64,000 nucleotides of DNA, taken from the NCBI GenBank assembly GCA_905250125.1, contig CAJNOL010000039.1, positions 278,457 to 342,456 of the forward strand, in the 5' to 3' direction. The translations under genes were made by a program, and so were the position numbers. This stretch comes from Rotaria sordida (Eukaryota > Rotifera > Eurotatoria > Philodinida > Philodinidae). The notes under the pieces were generated by a model. The model was given only the letters and a program-made list of their open reading frames with translations. It made no database searches and was not told where the DNA came from. Shown here one piece after another: positions 1 to 11,300 of this stretch (position 1 is the first letter of the stretch; every line of letters begins with the position of its first letter).

Positions 1-247
1 TAAAAGAGAAAAAAAAAGCGAAGGAAGTTACAAAAAGAAAAAAGAAGAAGAACAAGAAAACCATCATCTATAAATCATCGACCGCTTGCATGCAGCAACG
101 CCACTCATTGCTATCGTTCGGTTGTCGTCATTACGCTAAAGCAAAATGAGAGAAGAAAAAAAAATTTTCTATGTCAACAGACATTCAACATTCTTAAATG
201 ATGATTATTAAACAAGTCATATTATTATTATTATTATTATTTTCTAG
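1..247 (+). other. probable intron sequence of the IQSEC gene
   Basis: No conserved reading frame is visible. The segment ends in a TTA-rich, pyrimidine-rich stretch and TTTCTAG at 241-247, which serves as the acceptor of the first exon seen. It is most simply intron. Confidence 0.5.
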
Positions 248-1496
248 CAATCGATTATGGTGAAGATCTTGATATTGATTATTTAACTGGTATTTATGAA
301 CGCATACGTGCACAAGAATTTCGTCCTGATAGTGATCATGTAACACAAGTAGCTAAATTTGAACAAACACTTATTGGTAAAAAACCAACATTAATTGCAC
401 CACACCGTCGACTTGTATGTTATTGTCGTTTATATGAAATATATGATTTATCAAAACGTGAAAGACTTACAGCACATCAACGTGAAGTATTTCTTTTTAA
501 TGATTTACTTGTTGTAAGTTGAATATTAATTAAATACGAACAAAAAAAAGTTTTCTATGATTTAGATTACAAAAATTTCCGGTAAAAAACGTCAACAATT
601 ACAATATCAATTTCGTCACGCATTTCGTTTATCTGGAATGAATTTATATTTATTTGAAACAACACGTAAGAAAGAAAAAAAAAACTCTAAACTTAGTATT
701 TTATGATTAACACAAAAAAAAAACTCCATTTCTAGATTATCAATATGGTATTCGTCTTGTACGTAAACCAGATATACATCAAACAAATTTAATAACATTT
801 AATGCACGAAATGAACATGATCGAACAAAATTTTGTGAAGATTTAAAAGAAGCTATTATGGAAATGGATGAAATGGAAGGTTTACGTATACAATCTGAAC
901 TCGATAAATTACGTGGTTCATGGAGTTCACTTGTAGATACATCAAATAATAATAACAACAATGGAATTATTTCATCATTAATTGATTATCCAACAAATAA
1001 ACGTGATAGACCATTGTCAAGAACATTATCGAATTCATTACTTGATATGACATTAACAATGCCTGTTTCATCGATATGTAAGGAAATCTAATTAATAAAA
1101 ATACTTTTTTTTTGTAAAGTGTTTTGTTTATGATTAGTCAATCATCATAAAACAACGAATAATAATAATAATAATAATAATAATGATAATACAACAGAAC
1201 TTTTACCATGTCGAAATTCTCAATGTTCAGTTGATAGTGGAATGGTAAATAAAATAAAAATATTAATTAATTAACATGTGATCATATCCTTTTCACAACC
1301 AAAAAGTGTCCATTCGATATGATTTTATGGTTGCTTTCAGGTTGTGGATAGGACGGATTACACATTCTTTTTCTGTTTCAATTAGTATTACTTATATTAT
1401 TATAATGATACCTTGTTTTTTTTTTGTTAGGTTTCATTGACAAATGAATTTTCACCAAATAATGGATTTAATATACGTTTAACAACAACTAAATAA
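248..1496 (+). CDS. IQSEC: IQSEC/BRAG-type Arf guanine-nucleotide exchange factor, 3' part
   Basis: This is the C-terminal part of an IQSEC (BRAG) Arf-GEF, which activates Arf GTPases at membranes and synapses. The protein enters from before the window. Exons read 248-513, 566-665, 736-1077, 1138-1244 and 1431-1496, with matching phases and GT..AG borders. The start covers the end of the SEC7 region (YLTGIYERI) and the linker HVTQVAKFEQTLIGKKP, followed by a PH domain with HRRLVCYCRL and HQREVFLFNDLLV, then YQYGIRLVRKPDIH and the helix that closes the PH domain. Both blocks match the family closely. The tail is poorly conserved and contains a poly-Asn run from an AAT repeat near 1156-1185. 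It ends shortly after that, so the long C-terminal extension of vertebrate IQSEC1/2 is absent. Family assignment is strong; which paralogue is uncertain. Confidence 0.86.
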
Positions 1497-1746
1497 ACTA
1501 AATCTATTCTAATCGTGAATTAATTCTACAGATAAAAATGTTTTTATATACGTATTAAAAGCTAGTCAGTCAAGTGTAAACAGTTGTTGTTGTTGTTGTT
1601 TTTTTTTTTATATGTTCGAAATGAAGAACATGTTGTATATGTTTAGACTTCTTTTTTTTTTGTGTGCGTGCACAGTTGTGAAATAATGAAAAAAAAACGA
1701 ACAATCGGTCATATTTAATGTGACTTTTTCCTTCTTTGTGTTTTAT

Positions 1747-2677
1747 TTAATGATGATTTGATTGTATAATCATAGAAAATTTTTGAAGATTTTCTTTAGC
1801 TTTTAATGTTAATAAATAATTTTCATTTTGAAGTTGTTTATATTCATTTGATAAATTTATTAATTCATTTGATTGTTGATTAATTATAAATATATGATTT
1901 GTTGGTTTAATTATTTTATCATATTGTATTTGTTTTATTAATTTAATAAGTAATTCATTTTGTTGTTGAAATTTTAATGAATATTCATTTAATCGATATT
2001 TCCTATATCGATATTCATTTTTAAGATGATCAATTAAAGTTGTTTTTTGATTCATACTTAATTGTAGTGAAGTTAATAATTCATTATAATTTATAATTAA
2101 TTTTGATTTGAGAATATATGGTAAAATCTAAATGAAAAAAAAAATAAATTTAACTAAAAAATCAGCTTAAAAAAATTTTTTTTTTGAAAGAACAAACTTT
2201 TTCTATAAGATTTTTTATAGAAGATTGATTTAGTAAACGATCAATTTGATTTCGTTTAACATGCATTTGTAAAAGACGTGTTTCAATAAGTTCAATTGTA
2301 TTAGTAAAATTTTTATTCGTTCGAAGATATTCAATAATATTTGATAATTCTTTAAAATGTTTATCAAATTTATTAAGATAATTTTGAATATTATGAAAAT
2401 CTTTCATATATTGATGAGATTTTTGTATCAATATATGATTAAGTTCATCGATTGTTAAATTATCATTTTTCAAAATAATATTATTTAATATTTTTTGAGA
2501 TGTATTTGAACATATTTTATTTATTGAAATAGGTGTTGAATGAATTTCAGTTGAATTCTCTATTATTGGACTTAATAAACGATTAGATAATATTGTATCA
2601 TTTGAAATAGAATATTCAAGTAAAGATCGATTATGTTTATGAATAGATTTTGATATCAAACGAATTTCTGACGCCAT
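1747..2677 (-). CDS. uncharacterised coiled-coil protein, two exons
   Basis: The two exons are 2198-2677 and 1747-2127, joined across a 70-nt intron (donor GTTTGT, acceptor TTTAG). Each exon is a multiple of three, giving 286 residues. The chosen start at 2677 is the first Met of the frame (MASEIRLISKSIHKHN). The sequence is rich in Ile, Leu, Lys, Asn and Gln with heptad-like spacing from about residue 95 to the end, such as YLNKFDKHFKELSNIIEYLR and NEYKQLQNENYLLTLKAKEN. This predicts a long alpha-helical coiled coil. There is no signal peptide or membrane segment. I do not recognise the family; a centrosome, augmin or cytoskeleton role would be a guess. The gene is convergent with IQSEC, with 250 bp between stops. 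Confidence 0.65.
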
Positions 2678-3194
2678 TTAAACGTTATTTTAATGTATGA
2701 CAAATGAAAAGATAAACAATACAATGGATTTTACATATAAAGATATAGTAGAAAAGTAAAGAATGGATCATGATGGAATGAGATATACATATATGTTTTT
2801 AATGCATATAAGAACTAATGCATATATGAAATATATTTTTCTATAATTAATTTTACATTTTTATTGCTAATATGATTAAGAAACTTTGGAGTAATAATTA
2901 ATTTTAATACAATTATCTAAGATAATATAATTCATATTAATTCTTCTGTTTTTCTCAAAATAAAATATTGATAAACGATTTTTTTCCTCCTTGAAAAAAG
3001 AAATTATTTTATTTCGTTGTCATCCAATTGATATATTTCTTTTTTGTCAGCTAAACACGAGTTATTAAACTAAATCAATCAGTGAAAAGATATTTAAAAA
3101 AAAGGTCTGCATGACTATTTTTTTGAAAACTTCTGAATTTTTTAATGTTGAATTCTCTATATGAGCAAAATTTCAGATTAAAATTCGAAAATCT

Positions 3195-3300
3195 GGGCTT
3201 CTTTTAGAGTTTTTATTAGAACACTATGTAGAATCTATAGATAAAAAGCTGTTGAAGTTGGAAAAGGACATCTAAAGAGATTTCCTCATCAGACATCAAA
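3195..3300. repeat. dispersed repeat, second copy near 37240-37340
   Basis: A block containing TTTTTATTAGAACACTATGT, then GAATCTATAGA and a GAGATT..CTTCATGAG-like end, recurs in diverged form at 37250-37335 within the large intron of the P4-ATPase relic. The shared length is about 100 bp. The family and borders are not resolved. Confidence 0.45.
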
Positions 3301-3443
3301 TCAATGTTGTTAAACAGCTTGGCTAAATTTCTATTACTAGAAGAGACAGATATCTGCTGAACTTCGAGTACTCTATTAAAGTATTGAAGTGTATTTGAGT
3401 ACTTTTTCATGAACCAACATACCATAACAAGATTATTATACAA
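3216..3443 (-). pseudogene. fragment of a tetratricopeptide-repeat protein
   Basis: The minus-strand frame starts YNNLVMVCWFMKKYSNTLQY and continues FNRVLEVQQISV, then LAKLFNNIDLM. This follows the pattern of the kinesin-light-chain-like TPR arrays frequent in bdelloids (consensus YNNIGLVYxxxGxYxKALxxY). Only about one and a half repeats are present, and key Gly and Ala positions are replaced. The frame then runs into a dispersed repeat (about 3195-3300) that also occurs near 37240-37340. It is best read as a decayed fragment rather than a gene. Confidence 0.5.
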
Positions 3444-4159
3444 TGAAATTAGATTGTAACAATTAGCTACGAAGATTATTGTTGACTTTTAAAAGCTTTC
3501 AAATGATGTAAAAGGTTCTTTGAATATTTTTCCATAGATTAATATGCATTATCAATATTATTGCCGATAGGAGTTAATGATGTTAACATTTTTGTACTAA
3601 TAAATATCAGATGTTTGTCATACACGATCAAAGACAAAGATAATTTACATTGAAAAAAAAGAATATTTTTTTTCTAAATCTGAATAATGACTAATGAAGT
3701 TTAGTAAATTGATACATCAATTTCTATTTGGAACAAAATTCCTGGCAATATAGAATCATTTCGAACCCTGCTGACAAATGAAAACGAAACGTCTCTGTCG
3801 AAACTTACTTTTACAAATTATCGAACGCAAGAAGATTTTTTTTGTAGATTTTGCATTGTTTTTTTTATGTAATATTTCAATAACGTTGTTTTTAATAGTT
3901 TATGTTCTCATAATTTTATAAACATTGAATCAATAAATTTTTATTTCAATAAATTAGAAAATGAAGTTTATCATTTTATTAAAAATGAATCTGTTGAACA
4001 TATTTATCAGAAATATTTTACAGATAGTTTTTCGTTTTCGATAACAATAAGAAAATCTCTATATTCATGAGTATCAGTTAATATTTTAATATCATTAAAA
4101 AAATGTTTTAAGTCATCTAAGATAAGTTTCAATATTTGAAAAACCTCTCTCCTATTCTA

Positions 4160-5292
4160 TAGTGTGGTCCAAATAAAGTTGACTGCTTTTGTGTTCTGTC
4201 TTTTGAAGTATTTTAAAGTAACGTTAAAACTTGTCTTTGAACTTATTCGATGTAGAATTTAATTCTAAACAAATGGATATGATTTTTAATTTGAGCAGTG
4301 AGAACTATTATATGATTCGTATGAAAAGAAATCAGAATGAGAACAATTGGGTAGAAAACAAATTTTTTCGTATTTTCATATTTCTTAATTCAAAAATTTT
4401 GCTCACAAATATCGTTTCTAATATTTTGAAATGCACATCAAAAGATGCAGAATTTTACAAAGAATATTGTGGCATAGTTAAAATTTCAGTTGGACTGCTA
4501 TTAAAACTTGTCACCACTTTTGTCATTTTTTATTCTTCACAGTTGCATAATTGAGTAGCATTTATTTTTTTGAATTTTGTACGAACAAGGTAATTTCATT
4601 TGAAAAACAAAGCATCAATTTTGTAGAGAAAAAAATTCTACATCGCATATGCACAATGACACGTATTAACGTTACTTTAAAATGTCTGAGGAGGACCTTC
4701 GTCTTTCCGGATATGAACATTCAAATTTTTTCGATTTTTGGTTTTTCATCGCTAATATAGCTCCCATGTATCCTCTGTGAAGTGCCATATAAACGAGGGT
4801 ACTTCGTTGTTAGTTGGTCGTTTATTAAACTTTTTCACAGGCACTAGCCACTGTTTGACATACCTATTTTTTTTTATTTTCAAAAATATTGCTCTAGTGA
4901 TTTTTTGGTAGATTTTACAACAAAAGCATGTGTTTGGGGATATGCTCTGTATTTTGATCTTTTTATTCGAATGAAAGTAGATAAAAAGAAACCGAAATAA
5001 AAATAGGCATCCCAAACAGTGTCTAGTATATGTAAAGAAAATTTCAACTTTATGGAATGTGTTGCACTTGAGAAAGGGTAAGATTAGAGGAACGATTTTT
5101 TCGCCTTTGTGATTCCGATATTTCCTAGAAGAAAGCATTTGGGAATTTTAAGTCTAAGACAAATTTTGCTCTACTCATTGAGATCTATCTATCCGACAAA
5201 TTTCCAAATTTTCTGATGAGCCGTTGTCCAGAAACTTCGAAAATAGGAGTGCACAACACAAAAGTAGCTAATTTTGTCCGGGCCATCCGTTA
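4160..5292. mobile_element. diverged Tc1/mariner-like element flanked by TA
   Basis: The left end begins TA + GTGTGGTCCAAATAAAGTTG. The right end, read on the other strand, begins TA + ACGGATGGCCCGGACAAAAT. The two ends agree at roughly two thirds of positions over about 33 bp, including the stretch CTTTTGTGTT. TA borders suit the Tc1/mariner superfamily. An 18-bp inverted repeat (ATTTTAAAGTAACGTTAA) lies inside at about 4210 and 4667. No transposase can be recognised in the internal frames, so it is an old non-autonomous or decayed copy. Confidence 0.5.
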
Positions 5293-6003
5293 TATGCAAT
5301 TCTAGAAATCATTAATGATTAAAATCTATTGCAAGAATATTTTCAACTAGTTGTACCATAATCATAGTTAACCTATGACCTTCACAATATGGTCGTATAT
5401 GGAATTGTTCTAATAAAGTTCATATTTTCTAGTCGGCAAAGAAAAGATTAGAAATTATCTTTATCATTATCATGACGTTATTTCACTTGAATAACTTCAG
5501 TTGTTGACAAGCATTTAATTAGAACGACATAGATGGTTTGCAAAAGACAATATCTTATGACGTCTATTTTTACTTCATCTCTCAATATCCTTGGCAATAT
5601 CTTTTCCTTTCTACAGAATCTGCATTCTATAGGCGTAATTGTCTTAGGAAAAAAAACAGCTTTTTTTATCCCAGCGGGGGTTTCGTACATTTCCAGAATA
5701 AATATAGATTCAGAAATACTCTGATTCATCGCACTAATATATCTTTTTTTTTTGCATGATAAATACTTTTGAAGACAACTGATGCTCTAAGATTATTTAC
5801 TCTCCATATGTGTGCGCATTTGTCATTGACAAGTTTTATAGTTCTCGAAAAGTCATATAAGTGCTTAATATTGTATAAAGATAGATGCAAACATGTGTGT
5901 GTATGTGTGTCACAAAAAAAAAAGAAAAAGAAGAAGAAGAGGTAATGTTCAATTATTAAAAAAAAAGGTATTCAGGTCTTGTCATTTTTCATAATTATTA
6001 TAT

Positions 6004-8100
6004 CTATCGTGTTGATGAAAGCGATAGAATTTCTATAGGTTGATGCATTTTTTTCGATGAATAATTGTGTGATGAACTATAATTAAAATTTTCATTATCA
6101 TCATCTTGATCATTATAATTCGTATATTTTTTTGTTGATGAACGTGGTTTTATTGATAAATCATTTGTTGGATCACCAATATTTTGTAAGATTTTCTTAC
6201 TTGTTTCCGCTGAATAACGTGTTATAGCATTAAGATCATCATTTAAACTTCGTACATGTATACTGTTTGATATTGGTTGACGTGAATGAATAAATGAATG
6301 TTCACGTGGAGTATTTGCTACTGTTGTATAATCATATAATGCTGATGCTGTAGGTGATGCTAAACTTGTTGTTCGTCTTGGTGGACTATAATCAAGTCTT
6401 GATGATAATGTTGAACGATATTTTGTGTAATAATTATCATCAACAGGATTTGTACGATATTTAAAATCATCATCATCATCATCAATACGATTTGATCGAT
6501 ATTTTGGATAATAATCATCATCAATAGTATTTGCTCGATATTTTGGATAATAATCATCATCAACAGGATTTGCTCGATATTTTGGATTATAATCGTCATC
6601 AATAGGATTTAATCGATATTTTGAATAATAATTTTCATCAATAGGATTTGAACGATATTTTAAATGATGACCATCATCAATTGAAGTTGAACGATATTTT
6701 GTACGATAATCATTATCAATTGGATTTGTACGATATTTTTTATAATAATCATCATCAAGTGGAGTTGAACGATATTTTGTACGATAATCACTATCAATTA
6801 GATTTGAACGATTATAATCATCCGTATTATTATCATCATAAGCATTATAATCATTAGCTTGTTCTTTTAATGGTACACGTACATCACGATTTGAATATGA
6901 TCGAAGACGTGTTTCATAATCAGGACTTGAAGCACGTTGTGGTTGATGTAAATATGAAGCAGCACCATAATAATGTTGATTATATTTATTTGATGATGGT
7001 GATGCATCAGGTACACTAAGTAATGCTGAATATGTTTCACTAAATAATGGTACAACTGTTGATGGTATTGGTGTATAATATGGATTATATGCACGCATTA
7101 TTTCACGATCTGGTTGTAATTTTTGATTAATTTTATCAACTTTATTATTCATATTTTTTTCAAATTGTCGATAACGTCCAATAGGTGTTTTATATTCTAA
7201 TGAATTTTCTTCATCTTGTCGAACACGTCGTTTAAGTATTTGTGGTGGTGTTGGTAAATCATAAGCAAGAACATTACTTGGTGATGCTAAATTCATAGCA
7301 GTAGCTATTGTTGCATTTGTATTTTCATCATTAATACCTGTTGCTGCACGATCTAATTTAACAGCACTTTCCATTTCACTTTCATGTCTTTGACGCATTA
7401 AATGTAAACATAAATCATGATTACGTTGACGATCTTGTATTTGTTCCCATTTTTGTTCACGTAATGATTGTGCTTGAGATGCTTTTAATTCTTCTTCACG
7501 ATCCCATAAACTTAATTCTTCTAATTTATTCATTAAACGTCTTGTACGATGTTCACGCCAATTAGGATTTAAACGTGAACGGTGTGTTTTTGGTACATAT
7601 TTCATTTCTTCTCTTGTTGGTGATCTATCATTTTTTGTTTCAAGTTTATAACTTTCAACTAATGTATCAATAAAATCAACTGGTCGACGTGATGATTTTG
7701 ATGATCGAGTATTAATTAAATATTTTGAACGTGATCTAGATCCATTCTTGTCATCATCGTTTGTTGTTGAATCAAAATTAATGGCACGAGATTTTGATGT
7801 TGATTTTTCTTGTTCTTGATATTGTCTATTAATATTTTCTTTTTTAGGATTTTTCGAAGGAATATAAGTTGATTTATCTTCTTGTACATCAGATGTTGTA
7901 GATAATGATTTCTTTGATTCTGTTGAAGCCGAAACTGAGGGTTGATTTTCTTTTTCTTCTTTTTCTTCATCAATTTTTGTTGATGGCGTCGTTTTAACTT
8001 GATTTGATTCTTCATCTTCTACAGAAACATTATTACCTGACGGCAATGATTCAATTTTATTGTCTTCTGTAGATGGCATTTCGTCGGATACCAATGCCAT
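6004..8100 (-). CDS. uncharacterised acidic/basic protein with ten 13-residue tandem repeats
   Basis: This is one long exon of 698 residues. I chose the ATG at 8100 (MALVSDEMPSTED) because the frame upstream crosses a strong acceptor-like tract (TTTTGTTTAG), so the first 22 in-frame residues are probably intron and 5' UTR. The N-terminal third is low-complexity, rich in Ser, Lys, Glu and Asp. A better-ordered region follows, with KTHRSRLNPNWREHRTRRLM and a charged helix (EELSLWDREEELKASQAQSL). Near the C-terminus are about ten repeats of the form KYRxNPIDDDYYP, one with an extra Asp. Ser-rich sequence closes the protein. There are no membrane segments or known domains. The repeats suggest an unfolded, possibly phosphorylated cytoskeletal or scaffold protein, but that is a guess. 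Confidence 0.75.
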   Translation of the reverse strand: MALVSDEMPSTEDNKIESLPSGNNVSVEDEESNQVKTTPSTKIDEEKEEKENQPSVSASTESKKSLSTTSDVQEDKSTYIPSKNPKKENINRQYQEQEKSTSKSRAINFDSTTNDDDKNGSRSRSKYLINTRSSKSSRRPVDFIDTLVESYKLETKNDRSPTREEMKYVPKTHRSRLNPNWREHRTRRLMNKLEELSLWDREEELKASQAQSLREQKWEQIQDRQRNHDLCLHLMRQRHESEMESAVKLDRAATGINDENTNATIATAMNLASPSNVLAYDLPTPPQILKRRVRQDEENSLEYKTPIGRYRQFEKNMNNKVDKINQKLQPDREIMRAYNPYYTPIPSTVVPLFSETYSALLSVPDASPSSNKYNQHYYGAASYLHQPQRASSPDYETRLRSYSNRDVRVPLKEQANDYNAYDDNNTDDYNRSNLIDSDYRTKYRSTPLDDDYYKKYRTNPIDNDYRTKYRSTSIDDGHHLKYRSNPIDENYYSKYRLNPIDDDYNPKYRANPVDDDYYPKYRANTIDDDYYPKYRSNRIDDDDDDFKYRTNPVDDNYYTKYRSTLSSRLDYSPPRRTTSLASPTASALYDYTTVANTPREHSFIHSRQPISNSIHVRSLNDDLNAITRYSAETSKKILQNIGDPTNDLSIKPRSSTKKYTNYNDQDDDNENFNYSSSHNYSSKKMHQPIEILSLSSTR
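6409..6807 (-). repeat. coding 39-bp minisatellite (ten 13-residue units)
   Basis: Units of 39 bp are translated as KYRSTPLDDDYYK, KYRTNPIDNDYRT, KYRSTSIDDGHHL, KYRSNPIDENYYS, KYRLNPIDDDYNP, KYRANPVDDDYYP and so on. One unit carries an inserted Asp codon inside an ATC/GAT run at about 6467-6484. Units differ mainly at residues 4-6 and 11-13, while KYR and the central ID/VD core are kept. This indicates selection on the protein as well as repeat turnover. Confidence 0.85.
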
Positions 8101-8310
8101 TGAATATTTGTTTGGAGTTACACAATATTCACTAAACAAAATAAATAGATAAAAAAAACAAAACAATTCTTGATCAAATTAGTCACCGAAGAGTAGAAAA
8201 GTTTCTTTTTGGAGAGTTGCGTCTCTACAAATAGAATCGTTTGACGACGCCGATGCCGCTATGCGAGCCTTGCTAAGAAAGATAGTATAAGTTATACATA
8301 GAAGAGATGT

Positions 8311-8314
<4 letters not shown>

Positions 8315-8357
<43 letters not shown>
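8315..8357. repeat. (CT)n microsatellite
   Basis: An uninterrupted CT run of about 43 bp lies 215 bp upstream of the start of the 13-residue-repeat gene. It is placed in the likely promoter or 5' UTR-intron region of that minus-strand gene. Confidence 0.95.
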
Positions 8358-8360
<3 letters not shown>

Positions 8361-11300
8361 TCTCTATCTCATTTCTTCCTCTACATTCGTCTGTCAGAAC
8401 AATGATAAAAAAAACTCATCGTGTGCGTAATTGTTTTGAGACATTTGTCTCTGTGCTTCGTCGCCTATGGATATTTTAGTATTTACAGACAAGAAACGAG
8501 TGTACCACGCGTAGAGATGAAAAGGAGAATGAAGAAGAGGCGGGAGATTATGGAAAATCAGGGATTCCTGTTCTTACTCTCTTCTCTTTTGTTATTATGT
8601 CGATGAAGATAATCATGCCTGGGTGATACACAAAAAAGAAGGATGGTTGTTGTCGTTTTACTATATAGTGCTAAAAGCATAAGATATATAGAAAAGAGAG
8701 AAGGTTATCCATTTCTATACATACGTACTTGGTATAAAGCAAAAGACAGAAAGAAAGAAATACTTCTCTTACGTCAACCACAAAATTATGCATATTTGGC
8801 TGACGAGTAGATAAAGATCGATGCTAGCAATATAGTTACCATGCTTCATGATACAACCATCGAAGAAAAAGCCTGAAGGATATTTTTCTTCTCTGTGATA
8901 AAAAGAAGAAAGGTTGTTGTCTATATTGACGTCAAAACTATATATATATATATATATCAAGGTCTATATTCATTTAAAACGACGTATATACAAAGTCCAA
9001 GTATGCCTATAATTTTATGATGATCTTTATAAATAGGTTGGATATACTGAATTAAATAGAAAATGAAAGTAACATGTAATAGATGGCGAACACCAGATCA
9101 TTTTTTTTTCTTATGTTTATATTATCTGAGTGTTGAAAAAGTTCTAAATATACTTCATCAGTATTGACCATATGTTTTTGATATAATAAAACTATTTCTA
9201 CTCAATTATATATACTATAGTAATGATGACATAATAATTATTATATCTTCGACTTATACATGTTCTCATATTCTCAATAATAGAAACAATTCACACAATG
9301 AATGATAACTGTGATAATCAGCTAAATGATTTATATTGCCCACCATCGATAATATACGTTAATTAACTTGAAAGACGAATTGTTATGATATGAAAAGATA
9401 TGAGTAAAATAACAAAGCATTCAAAAAAATAAAATTCGATATTAGAATGTTCTGTTTGTTTCTGTTGCTCGATAAAAATTTATTTATATCTATTACTTTC
9501 TCCTTGCTGTTATTATCTATTGTAAAACTATTGATAATAACTTAAATGTTCTCATGATGATCTTTATAATGTATTACATACAATAGAAAATTGTCTGATT
9601 GGAATAAAAATAGATATTATAGTGTCATGGTATCCTTCAAGTCCTATTGTATTCTTATGCACGCAGCATGTTTATAGTAGACGTCCCCTATTGTGACAAT
9701 TTATAATATATTACGAAACCAGATGCAATAAGTTACAGAAATGTTCTTAATTGTTGTACAAATTCAAGGATTACAATGTTGTAAACATATCTCCAGACAG
9801 TCATATATGTATTTTGGTATTACATTGTAAAATTTCTTTTCACATATTTTCATGTATTTTATATTAATTTGTAAACAAATTCGAACTTACAAAGAAATAA
9901 GAAAAAGAACTTAGAATCCGTTTAATGCATCATGAAAATGAAATGATAGATCTTTCGATAATAATAAACTATAGCACATCATTACTATATTGATTGCTTC
10001 TTTACGGTCAAATAATAACATTTATATTGTGGTATGCCTTATTGCTTTTAGGACCTTTTATACTTTGTCCTGGAAAATGTTCCGATTGACATGTAATGAA
10101 AAATATAGCGAAATTATTTATCTGGATGGACTAGAATGTACTGAATGCTTCTTAAGGGGGCCCTCCCCTCAGAATTGATTTCTCACTTAGAACAGTCCCT
10201 TTGGACTAAAATTTGCAGAAGCGATTAGTCCAAGTGAGAAACGCTTGTGGTAAAAATTTCAGCCTGATATACCCTACTAAATCGAACTTCTCGGCTTGTT
10301 TTCCTGCCTTCCAAGAGAATCGAAATAACTCCGTCGTTATAAGGGATACAGAACTTGGGCCGGTTTCAAATAAAAGCTAGCCTCTATGCGCAACTTTTTT
10401 TCAGACGGAATTTTGAAATACCCTTCCATTCATTTTTTATAAGCATTTTAATGGGCATGGTGTTTAAAATAAGCACAAAAAAATGTCACTACACAACAGT
10501 TAATCTCACTTTTCTCAGCCCAGGAATCAAGTATCAAAAGTCCATCCGATAAAAAATTAGCTCTGATTAGGACCTTTAAAACAAAAAAAAAGCATCGGCG
10601 ATACCCCGAGCCGAGAGGAAGTTATTTCAATTTTCCTGCATATAAATCGTGTTTTGAGAAAAACGCTAAAGAAGTTTTAGAAAGAGATTTTTTCATTCAA
10701 ATTCAGAACAAATCATATTGCAATGGTATATTTTTAATATATTTCAGTAAACCGTTTTAAAGTACGTAATAGATGAAGGTAGCTAACGCCATCTGACATG
10801 CTAGTTAATATAAAAACGTTCTATTCAATGATAATGCAAATGGCAACGCAATTTTTCCAAAACTGAAAAACTTTAAAAAGCACAAAAATGTCTCCGAAAA
10901 TATGGTAGTAGACTCAAAGTTTCATGCGATAAATCTTTGAAAACCTGATCATTTTCCAAAAAGCGATATATATTCTAAAAGAGGAAGTTTCGCTGCATCT
11001 TTCTGTGATAAAAATTCAACTTCGATATTTTTTTGAAAAATTCAATTTTCCAAGGGAGGGAGTCTCCTTAAGATCATATGAAATAACATTTTATCTTTGT
11101 TTATTGATTTGATTTGTAATGATATTTCCAAATATTTGAAAGTATTACAGTACAGAACTAACTGTGTATTGAATGGAAAGTAATTCTAGAAATTAACATT
11201 TTGGAAAAGGAAAACGAAACATCAGAAATTAATCTGAATTATTCATGTGATCATTAAATTGTTTATTTCGATATTAATTTGGATGTTTCTACTAAGTCTT

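Larger units (their letters stand above)
2678..6003. other. 3.3 kb gene-poor, repeat-bearing spacer
   Basis: No intact gene was found. The spacer holds the TPR relic, a dispersed repeat near 3195-3300 and the TA-flanked element listed separately. A 250-nt frame at 5478-5729 on the minus strand has no recognisable domain. Purine-rich and GT-rich simple sequence lies at 5893-5941. Confidence 0.5.

Noticed and set aside
4752..5138. 128-codon minus-strand frame inside the Tc1-like element as a transposase.
   Set aside because: No helix-turn-helix or DDE/DDD pattern can be seen; composition looks random.
6360..7094. Other-frame ORFs across the 13-residue repeat gene on both strands.
   Set aside because: They are shadows of the repeat; their compositions (poly Ile/Met or His/Tyr) follow from the 39-bp unit.
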